From the NCBI GenBank assembly GCA_022315425.1, contig JAIUPT010000039.1, forward strand, positions 1-64,000: a stretch of 64,000 nt of DNA, read 5' to 3'. This stretch comes from Pseudevernia furfuracea. Taxonomy: Eukaryota > Ascomycota > Lecanoromycetes > Lecanorales > Parmeliaceae. The position numbers were made by a program, and so were the translations under genes. A model generated the notes under the pieces. The model had not been told where the DNA came from, ran no database searches, and worked only from the letters and a program-made list of their open reading frames with translations. Shown here in pieces: positions 56,133 through 64,000 of this stretch (position 1 is the stretch's first letter; each line of letters starts with the position of its first letter).

Positions 56133-57880
56133 CTATTGTCGGATCCTTTCGTCGCTGAGACTGCTTGATTTTGATCCAGCCATTCTGATAAGAGCGTCTG
56201 CCTTAACGTTTTGTGGACCAGGCCTGTAGACGATTTTGATATTATATTCGAAAAGCATGTTCAAATAACGGGCCTGTCGACGACTAAGATCTCTTCCCTC
56301 GGCGAAGTACATTAGGCCCTTATGGTCAGTGAAGATCTTGACTGGGACGTCGATGCATTCCAATTCGGGTCGCCAGTGCTCTAAACAACGAATAATGACT
56401 AGCAACTCCTTGTCGTAGATTTGATAGTTACATTCTGCCGATGTGAGGTTTTTGCTATAGAAAGCAACCGAGTGTAAGACCCCTTCGTCGTCATATTGAG
56501 AAAGAACGCCATCATTGACGTAATCGAAAGAGTCGGTCTCGAGTATGACTTCTTTGAACCTGTCAAAATGACGCAGGGCTGGGGCCTGGGTGACTACTAT
56601 TTTGAGTTGATTGAATGCTTGCTGACATGCAGTAGATCACTCAAATATAACGTTCTTGCGTGTGAGGCGGACCAGCGATTTAACAATCTTTGAGAAGTCT
56701 TTGATAAACCGTCTATAAAAGTTGCAAAAGCCGACGAATGACTGAGTTTCCTTGAGGTTGATCGATGTACGTCAGTCGACCACTGCGTCAACCTTACTCG
56801 GGTTTATTCGTAGGCCTTCGATAGATATGAGAAGCCTCAAGAATTTGATTTCTTGAACGTGAAATTCGCACTTGAGAATATTCATCTACAGATCGGCCTC
56901 TCGTAGTCTCTGAAGAATAAGTCGAACATGTTTGACGTGTTCCTTCTTGATCTTGCTGTAAATAAGAATATCGTTCAGATATGCCTGACAGAAGTCATTG
57001 AGATAGTCGAAAAGAATATTATTCATGTACTATTGATAGTTGACGGGCTCATTGATCAGTTCGAATAATAACACTCGATACTTGTATGTCCCAAGAGAGG
57101 TGATAAAGATAGTGAAATCTTCACTATCCGAGTGTATTCGAAGTTTGTTGAATGCTGCTATGATATCCAGACGTGTCATATACTTGTAACTCTGAATTCT
57201 AATCAGAACTTCATCTATGAGAGGAATGAGATAGCGATTTCTCTTGATTATTTGATTGAGTCTTCTGTAGTCGACACAAAACCGCAGACCACCATTTGAC
57301 TTCTCAGCGAATAGTATGGGGGAGGCGAATGGTGCTTGGCTGGGGACTATGAAACCTTTCTTCAAATGCTCGTTCAAATACTTCTTAACCTGTTCCAACT
57401 TTGAGCCCGAAATGGGATAGATGCGACTGCGGGGAGGTTTTGTCTTGTCAGCCTCGTCTATAAATTCCAATTTGTGATCACATTCTCGGTGAGAAGGCAA
57501 TTCGTCTGCCTTAGACCTGTCGAATACGTTCAAGAAGTTATAATATTTCTTCGACAACTTCGTCTTGACGTTCTCGAAGGTTAATTTCTTCGTGTTATTG
57601 ACTCGAACAGCAGTATATGATCCACAGCATTTCTTGTATTTCAGTTTCGAATGGCATAAGCACGGTCCATTAACTGGTATCCGCGAGTTTCGAACGAACG
57701 ATGGCGATGCAGAGTTATGGATCTCGCTTGATGTTATGCTGAACAACTTGTTTGCCTTATTACTTGTCAGCATGTAAAACGCAGATGCTTCTATTTCTAC
57801 GATATTTAGTGCATTCGATAACGAGATTCGTTGTTCCTTTGCGACTCTTGAACTAGAAATCCTTCGTGGTTTAGAAGACT
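56133..57880 (-). pseudogene. gypsy-C SEC-C-like motif, reverse transcriptase and RNase H
   Basis: 57669-57623 encodes NGPCLCHSKLKYKKCCG, which fits the CxCx8CC pattern of SEC-C zinc motifs. RT follows: LKKGFIVPSQAPFASPILFA, GGLRFCVDYRRLNQIIKRNRY, RLDIIAAFNKLRI, then the catalytic box as YLNDILIYS (about 56970), FVGFCNFYRRFIKDFSKI. RNase H: LETDSFDYVNDGVLSQYDD, YDKELLVIIRCLEHWRPEL, FTDHKGLMYF, RQARYLNMLFEYNIKIVYRPG, ADALIRM. Stops are few and at Trp/Gln codons. Confidence 0.9.
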
Positions 57881-58532
57881 ACTCAGAGAAGGATAATGAC
57901 TCGGAGGCGATCTCGTAGCCCTCGTCTTCGCACGTAAAAGTCGAAGATCGCTTAAGAGTAGATGAGGAAGATATTAATGAACTTGATGAACTTGATGTAG
58001 ACAAGAAAGACAAATTCTTCGGTGATAACGTTTGATTTTCATCGTGCTCGCAACGACCGGGCACGAATAGAATCTTGTTCTTTAACATATCCAGCAAGAC
58101 TCCATGCTTGTTCATCCATGATTTACTCAATATCAAGTCGTGTTGTATAGGAGCGATCAACATGGGGCATGTCCCTTCCCTATGGTCATTAACATCCAGT
58201 CCAGAAAGGAGACAGTGTGTAATAGGTCTTTTGAACAGTTTTTCGTCATAGCCTCGCAATGGTTTGGGTACAGACAGTGAGACTACTTCGAGTTCCAATT
58301 CTTTGCATGCTTGGGCCACGCGAGACTCATTAAGAACGGTGTTGGCCCCCGTGCAGCCGCTGTCGATCAGGGTGTCCTTGAAAACGCATTTCTTGTCCTG
58401 TGAGAATAGTGTAGTCACTGTCCGGAATGAACGGCGTGTCAATGGATCGTTGGGAGTATTCACTAGGCACACTTCGTCGTTGCCTCTTTCCGTGTCTTTG
58501 AAAGAGGCTAGGCGTTTCTCAAGTCGAAAGAG
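57881..58532 (-). pseudogene. gypsy-C protease
   Basis: Aspartic protease with an intact active site DTLIDSGCTGANTVL (about 58365-58320) and the flap/second half PITHCLLSGLDV, HDLILSKSWMNKHGVLLD. The C-terminal Ser-rich linker ends at 57879. The pol frame is open from 58532 and overlaps the end of gag (stop at 58510-58508). Confidence 0.85.
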
Positions 58533-59893
58533 TTAGCATCGTGATACTCCTCGTCGTCGTCAATGAGGTCCTCAGTGTCGTAAGCGTCCATGACGTGTAC
58601 TCTGGCGTTCAGTGCGGCCTTTTTTCCGGCCTGGGTCTGCTCATTTGAACAGTCCCTCTTCTGATGACCTGAACGTCCACATTAAAAGCACACATACTCT
58701 TCCTTGACCTTGACCGCAGGTGGGAAAGTTGTCTTGCTAGCAGGGGTGACCGGTGTAGCCGGTGTAGCAACGGGAGTGGTACGTCTTGCTGGGACTACAT
58801 AAGTGGGTGAAAGACGGCCGGAGCGAGGTGTATAGGTCTTCTTTTGAACCAGAGCCTGTTTGGCGTGTTCTTTCTGCCTATCGAGTTCCTGGGACCGCAG
58901 AGTGTTGTCCGTCTTGATCAAGTAGTCTCTCATTGAGAGGAGTGTGCTGAAGTTTGCACTGAGGCCACTGACACCGGTAAATTTGGTGTTGAGTTTGGTA
59001 TTCAATTTCTTCGCGAGATCATCCATTAGAGTGCTCTCATTGATAGCCAGCTCTCCACCTAATCGCTTGAATTTTGTGAAGAAATCGCGGAAAGGCAGCT
59101 CCGGTGCTTGGGTCAGAGAGTCATATTCCCGCCTAGCGTTTGCGCGACGATCGATGTCCTGGTAGGACTCCGCGAGGTCATCCATGACGTCCTGGACTGT
59201 CATATATGAATTGAAGGAGTTGAGTTGACGACGAATAGCGACTGTCTCCTGAGCATCGCCTTCAACACGATTGACTACATAGATAATCTTAGACCGCTCA
59301 GTTGAATAGTGATCTTCGTTAACTATGAGTTTGTCCAGAATGACGTTCGATCAGGCCTGTCAAGTAGGGTCTATATCGTCTGTAAACATTGCTGAATTCG
59401 ACATACGAGTGAACTTCTTCGTCTTGTTGATTATAGAAGGAACTTCGACGGGGGCGAGGGCGGGAGAGACCTAACCAGACTCAGCCTGCTTGATAGACTC
59501 GTCCGAATTGAGTTATGCATGTTCTGTATCCAGATACTTCTTCTTATATACACGAATAATGTCGTGAGATTCGAAGAGTTTGATCTGGAGACGATCGATT
59601 TCTTTATGCAATTGATCTCTCTCTTTCTCGACGCGAGACTTCTTCTTGCTCAACGTGTCGTAGTGAATACCTACATGAAGACACTGATCTCGCTCATAGC
59701 GAAGATCCATTAGCATTTCCATGACATCGTTTAATCGCTCCTAAAACCACTGTTGCAACTAGACAACGTTAAAAATCTTTCAGACGTCCTCTATGTCAGT
59801 GACGTCATTTTCTAACACGATCGAATAGCGCCTATCCTTTGCTTGCTTCTTCACTGTCTTGAATACGTCTTTTATATTCGTACTTCCTGACAT
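58508..59893 (-). pseudogene. gypsy-C gag
   Basis: Starts MSGSTNIKDVFKTVKKQ at 59893. A coiled-coil-like charged region follows (59722-59513, KKKSRVEKERDQLHKEIDRL), then the capsid domain (59240-58900, FRDFFTKFKRLGGEL, NESTLMDDLAKKLN), a Pro/Thr-rich linker, and the zinc knuckle CFxCGRSGHQKRDC (58690-58640) in which x is a TAA stop, probably a former CAA Gln. It ends RNA-stop at 58508. About eight in-frame stops. Confidence 0.88.
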
Positions 59894-60619
59894 GTTAAAT
59901 GATTTTCTTTGAAGAGAAAAGAAAAGAAGAAGAGAGTGCTCAAGTTACTTCGAAAAGTAAGACGACAATCGAGCAGAAGATATTAGAGAGAATCGAAGTG
60001 TTTTCGTTTTTGTTTCGATATTGAAAGAAAAAAGTGTCAAAAAGCTGCGAAATGCCGTTTTTCTTTGTTTCTAATGCAACTTTTTTGTTTGCTAATCGTT
60101 TGATATCTAGCAAAGAATGTGAATGCTTTAAAGTGTGTTCTTTGTGAAGATGTTGTTCTGATGAGGTGATTTGTTGACAAATTCAGATGTGAAGCCTCGA
60201 CGGGATAGAATTTGCGGGCAGAGAAGCAGTATCAGTCTCAGAGAAAGTTTTCTTGCGAAGAGTACTGTAAAGACGTTTGTGAACCGAATCGAGCGCCGTT
60301 CAGACCCCTTATATTGAAACGTTTTGTCCTTGAAATGAGACGTTCAGAACTCGATTTGAATATGTGATTGAAAAAAATTTTGTGGTGATTGATTTTGATG
60401 ATTTCTTTCTCATTCGCTAATCTTACGAATGTTCCAGCTATTCTTTATCCTCTGACTGTCACGAGACCGTTTTTCGCCTTGAAAACGTTTTACCTATATA
60501 ATAGACTAACCCAGGGATACGATGTCTCACCAATACTAAGTTCTTGACAAAGCTTCTATCAGTCAACTTCTTTGAATTCGATTGCTGTCACGAATGAAGT
60601 GAGGGTGATCTAGTTGTAG
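59894..60619 (-). other. gypsy-C 5' leader
   Basis: About 725 bases of untranslated leader. 60458-60619 is also found in the decayed relative at 35579-36265. The primer-site position next to the LTR reads CTACAACTAGATCACCC on the minus strand; no tRNA assigned. Confidence 0.75.
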
Positions 60620-60825
60620 TGTCAGAACCAGTACAGAGTCAAGTCATGTAGATGTATAGAATGAGACAACTAGATACAGAACAACTATGTACTGGGAGGG
60701 AAGGCCATATATGTATGACTGAGTGAACCTGCCAAGGCACGCTAAGCCTAAAAGGGATAGTGTGTCAACAAAGGAATGCTAACACAGGCAGGTGTCATCA
60801 AGGGATGCGAGGTACGCTCGTAACA
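60620..60825 (-). repeat. gypsy-C 5' LTR
   Basis: 206 bp. Compared with 53779-53968 it shows G-to-A/C-to-T changes at about six sites plus the 16-base insertion. Confidence 0.92.
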
Positions 60826-61121
60826 GGGCTGGGAGGGGTGATAGAAGAAGTAATAGAGTTGTTACAGTGATAGAAGAAGTAGAAGAAGAGACTCGGATAT
60901 CAACTCGTGAAAGACTTATAATAGTCAAAAAACGATGAAGTAGCTGTTGAAGATATTTATTTAATCTATTCGTAAAATCTAGTCTCTTTCAACATGACTG
61001 TGCTGAGTTGCCATACAATTTTGATAGAATGTTGGTATTTTGATGTTCCTCGGATTTATCGGATTTTAAAGTGGTGCACTTCCCGGAATGGTGCACTTCC
61101 TGGTGAAACCGAGTATGTATT

Positions 61122-61660
61122 GACGGACCAATTACTTCCGAATGATTACCACCATAGAAGTTCTATGGCCACATGTGCGCCTTTCAACTGTTTGTTTCTT
61201 AACCACCAATGCCTCGAAGCCAGAGTGCTACGGGCAAAGAGCATTTCGGCCTTGGCATTACTTTTACGATGAATATGTCAACATTGCCAAGCATATTTAT
61301 TATGTAGAAATTATACTTGTGAGTTGTGACTCGAGGGAACGAAGAGTTTGATGACATAATCGCATTGATTACTTCATATATGGCCCCCAGCAGCCCCGCC
61401 AAGCCAAGTGGGGCGTGAATAATGCATATCGATAAGGAACATTCCATACACAACGACGTACTAGTACCCCACACCCCACGCCCTTGCAATAATAATTCCT
61501 TCCCTAGCCAGGCACCCGATGTTGACGACCCATCATTTATTTATCAACACCAGCTTCAGCAAAGTCAATGTGTAGGCAAGCAACCCTTCAATTGTTTCGC
61601 CAACAGAAAAATAAATAATAAACAATAAACAATAAAAAATCTCTCACACAGATATTTGCC
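61122..61660. other. interval upstream of the MAPR gene
   Basis: Contains the promoter of the gene at 61661; (CAATAAA)-like A-rich repeats lie just upstream of its ATG (61610-61640). An open stretch at 61142-61350 (ECYGQRAFRPWHYFYDEYV) resembles no family I know. The missing half of the agmatinase gene is not here. Confidence 0.45.
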
Positions 61661-62183
61661 ATGGCTGAAACGGGGCATGTCGAAAAGTCGAAGAAGTTCG
61701 CTCCTAAAGATCCCCCAAAGCTCAACCCGCCCAAAGATGAGCCTATCAGTGTTGAACACCTAGCTAAATGTGACGGTACGACTGCGATGTACCGCATCTG
61801 TACGAATGGGACCTAATTTTGGCTAATTGAACGGGCTATGGGACAGGCACCGACTCTTCCTATCCTACCTACGTAGCCATCATGGGCACGGTCTTCGATG
61901 TTTCCGGCAACACGGCCTACTCCCCCAATAACTCATACAATGGTACGGACATGCCATTCCATTCGGAGCCTCCAAGACCTCTGCATACAAAACAACGCCA
62001 GCTGACCAAATCCCAGTGTTCGCCGGAAAAGACGCCTCACGAGCCCTCGCTCAATCTTCACTCAAGCCGGATGACTGTAGACCCGAGTGGCAGGATTTGC
62101 CGGAAAAGGAGAAAAGGATCCTGGAGGATTGGTTTACATTTTTCAGCAAGCGATACAATATAGTGGGCAAGGTGCAGCTCTGA
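61661..62183 (+). CDS. MAPR / cytochrome b5-like heme-binding protein
   Basis: Intact three-exon gene: 61661-61775, 61847-61942, 62017-62183; introns of 71 and 74 bp with GT-AG ends and correct phase, giving 125 residues. The cytochrome b5-like heme/steroid-binding fold of the membrane-associated progesterone receptor family covers ~27-122: PISVEHLAKCDGTD, YVAIMGTVFDVSGN, SYNVFAGKDASRALA, DWFTFFSKRYNIVGKV. Tyr63 and Tyr69 match the heme-side Tyr pair of PGRMC1 (Tyr107, Tyr113). There is no transmembrane segment, unlike yeast Dap1-type and PGRMC proteins with an anchor; the Lys/Pro-rich N-terminus suggests a soluble form. A likely role is heme binding linked to cytochrome P450/sterol metabolism (family knowledge, not shown here). 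No RIP damage. Confidence 0.93.
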
Positions 62184-63313
62184 ATGGTCTAGAAGCAGGA
62201 AATAAAACGCCCCGCGGTGCAGCAAGATTGCGCTTTGACAACTATATTTACTCCGTGTCCGTCAAAGTGATAGTGAAAAATGCTTGGCAGATTATTTCCC
62301 TCAAATGCACGCCCTGCTCGTATCAGTTCCGGAGTCCGGTCATGTGCGGTCGACATATCGATTTAGCGTCAAGACTTGAGAGCCTCATCCGTGGAAGCCC
62401 CGAGGTCGGAGATCCTCGTGCCGCCCCCACATCCCTATTGGGTTACATGCATCAGCGCGTGGATGTTTGCATTTGACGATCCGTGGTTGAGATCGACGAG
62501 ATTCTGCAGCAACCAGCATGGCTTAGCTGTCGCTCGTGCGGCTGCGAGATGCATTCATGCAAATTCATAGAAAGCAGGACGCATAAGCGGTTGACCCTAG
62601 GAAGCAGATAGCTGTTCGAGCATCCACATATCGCTCACGGACACTGCTTTCTTTTGATAGTCACGGCACAGGTATCCGTATCATCTCCAGACTTGCGCCT
62701 GCTGTCGCGTAAAGCTCCTGGGGAACGCGCCCAAACATATCTCCGCATGAGAGAAATCAGTAGACTTATGGCAGTGCAGGCGAGCTCCATTGCATCCTTG
62801 CACTTGAGGTCTTCTAGCACTGCTACTGTTGCATGCATAGCCCAACATTATTGTCAGTCACTGCAGCAGTCACGCGGATGGGGCAACTCCCCTGCGCCAA
62901 CGACATTTCACATGGGTAGCTACCTTATCGAGATGCCAACCCTGTGAATCAAACGCCGTGAAGACTGGAAAGAAGGGATTCATTATGGAGGTCGGATCTC
63001 ATAGCCTCACGCCGCAGGCTCCCTGCCTCAGCATCGAGAGAAGAGAAGGGCCGAATTCAAAAATTCTTAGAAGAGATTCCATGGGAAAGAGCAAGTAATT
63101 CAAGGAGGTATCGGAATCACAGGGACCGATTCAAGGCTTGCACACGGAGCATCATAGCAATACTCCTAGCTTGAATTATATAGAAGAGATATCTGCCTTA
63201 ACCGATTGCGATCATTGAACTCATCGCTTATGCAAGCTGAGAGATTGATAACTTTATTTTAGTCTGTTCCCCTTCAATCTCAAATCAACAACAGATGATG
63301 CGAATGCTACTCG
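62184..63313. other. intergenic region
   Basis: 1.1 kb between the MAPR gene and the convergent NOP4-like gene. Short open frames on both strands have no recognisable domains. I see no RNA gene or repeat. Confidence 0.5.
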
Positions 63314-64000
63314 TCACTTAGACACTGCTTGACTTCTAGTCCTTCGCATCATTCTTTTCCTTCCAATAATCTGTTGTCGCTTTGTGAGCTTTTCCCAGTT
63401 ATCACCTGCTCCATTGGCTTTCGGGCCCTCTGGTACAGGATCTTGCAAGAGAGACTTTGGACTGGATACTCGCCTCCTCTTCATCCCTTTTCGCGTCTTG
63501 GCCATCAATTGGTCTTTGGTCAAAGGCTTTGACACAGCGTTCGGAATTTCCCCATTTCCCCGTTTCTCAGAAACGAATTTAGATCTCTCTCTAGCTTTTG
63601 TCTCCCTCTCGTGTCTTCTTCCAACTACTTGAGCATTTTCGATCGCAAACTCTGTGATCAGCCGCTTCCTTCTCTCTTGATTATTCATCCCGTTGGCGTT
63701 TTTGGCAGGCTCCACTGCGTGCCCGTTCAACCACCGAAGCCCCATTAATGCCCACCGATGTGAGGAATATTCAATGAAGCCATAGCCCCTGCTCCGACCG
63801 GCGCCGCTGTCTTCTGTTACCTTGCCACCTTCTCTGCCCTCGAACACAATCTTGGCCTGCTTGACAATGCCTTTTCCTTTCGCTTTTCGAGCTTTCTCGG
63901 CTTGCTTCATCTCTTCGCCCCCTCGTGAGAGCTCCTCTTTCGATAATTGCTTTCGTAGCCCACTTTTGACATCTTTTGCGAAGCCGACAACAGCTTCTCT
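63314..64000 (-). CDS. NOP4: NOP4-like nucleolar RNA-binding protein, C-terminal part (runs off window)
   Basis: The 5' end lies beyond 64000; the frame is open to the edge (EAVVGFAKDVKSGLRKQLS). The visible ~228 residues cover the end of the last RNA-recognition motif (AKGKGIVKQAKIVFEGREGG, RSRGYGFIEYSSHRWALMGLRWLNGH) and the Lys/Arg-rich C-terminal tail (MAKTRKGMKRRRVSSP; GRKRMMRRTRSQAVSK). The pattern fits yeast Nop4/human RBM28, a multi-RRM protein needed for 60S ribosomal subunit assembly. No intron or damage in this part. It converges with the MAPR gene. Confidence 0.85.
   Translation of the reverse strand, partial: REAVVGFAKDVKSGLRKQLSKEELSRGGEEMKQAEKARKAKGKGIVKQAKIVFEGREGGKVTEDSGAGRSRGYGFIEYSSHRWALMGLRWLNGHAVEPAKNANGMNNQERRKRLITEFAIENAQVVGRRHERETKARERSKFVSEKRGNGEIPNAVSKPLTKDQLMAKTRKGMKRRRVSSPKSLLQDPVPEGPKANGAGDNWEKLTKRQQIIGRKRMMRRTRSQAVSK

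Larger units (their letters stand above)
53779..60825 (-). mobile_element. Ty3/gypsy chromovirus gypsy-C, full length
   Basis: 7.05-kb minus-strand element with LTRs 53779-53968 (190 bp) and 60620-60825 (206 bp) flanked by GGGCT (53774-53778; 60826-60830). Order is leader, gag with CCHC knuckle, protease, SEC-C-like motif, RT, RNase H, integrase, chromodomain. Gag and pol overlap by 25 bases in a -1 relation. It is the least damaged polyprotein in the window. Confidence 0.95.
45116..61113 (+). mobile_element. pogo-like DNA transposon pogo-2, expanded by three LTR insertions
   Basis: Terminal inverted repeats CTCGGTT(C/T)CACCAGGAAGTG... at 45116-45164 and 61066-61113, each with GGAAGTGCACCA-type repeats in tandem. 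The 8-bp sequence TATGTATT flanks both ends (45108-45115; 61114-61121). Its own DNA is 45116-45776, 52116-52267, 52460-53778 and 60831-61113, about 2.4 kb in all. The rest is gypsy-B, a solo LTR and gypsy-C. The plus strand encodes a transposase remnant. Confidence 0.87.

Noticed and set aside
45116..61113. A giant cargo-carrying transposon
   Set aside because: The 16-kb length is fully explained by three LTR insertions with their own target duplications; no host cargo gene is inside.
62635..62947. Overlapping frames on both strands in the MAPR-NOP4 interval
   Set aside because: No recognisable motif, no splice-supported extension, and both strands are equally open.

Overview
This window comes from a filamentous ascomycete fungus (Pezizomycotina). 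The evidence is short GT-AG introns of about 50-75 bp, fungal proteins (RGS-LOV photoreceptors, a NOP4-type RNA-binding protein, a MAPR/cytochrome b5-like protein) and large blocks of transposons damaged by C-to-T/G-to-A changes. Trp (TGG) and Gln codons have become stops while reading frames stay open, which is the mark of repeat-induced point mutation (RIP). About 53 kb of the 64 kb is mobile DNA. No RNA gene or CRISPR array was seen.

Layout. (1) 1-35578 is a cluster of Ty1/copia DNA. It starts with a 7.5-kb inverted repeat (1-7482) of two converging copia fragments. Next comes a copia LTR split by a full chromodomain Ty3/gypsy element (gypsy-E, 7578-21994), which itself carries a second one (gypsy-D, 12372-19676). 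A 5'-deleted copia copy, a full-length copia element (24471-33814) split by a pogo/Fot1-like DNA transposon (28925-31481), and an inverted copia 5' end follow. (2) 35579-37354 is the 5' end of a gypsy-C relative carrying two small DNA elements, one with a 9-bp minisatellite. (3) 37355-45115 is a gene island: two divergently transcribed RGS-LOV photoreceptor genes (38124-40193 minus; 41360-43943 plus) and an agmatinase pseudogene cut by a transposon. (4) 45116-61113 is a second pogo-like transposon swollen by gypsy-B (45777-52110), a solo LTR (52268-52454) and gypsy-C (53779-60825). (5) 61122-64000 holds an intact MAPR-type heme-binding protein gene and the 3' end of a NOP4-like gene.

The insertion history can be read from target-site duplications: GTAAA for gypsy-D, CGTTA for gypsy-B, CGAGA for the solo LTR, GGGCT for gypsy-C, CTGTT for the solo LTR found in both palindrome arms, and TA for pogo-1 and the 36331-37214 element. 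Removing gypsy-D and one GTAAA restores the gypsy-E reading frame exactly.

The host genes most worth attention are the adjacent RGS-LOV genes. Each protein joins a G-protein GTPase-activating domain to a blue-light sensor domain that keeps the adduct-forming Cys. They share a 1.17-kb intergenic region and lie between transposon blocks of about 37 and 16 kb.
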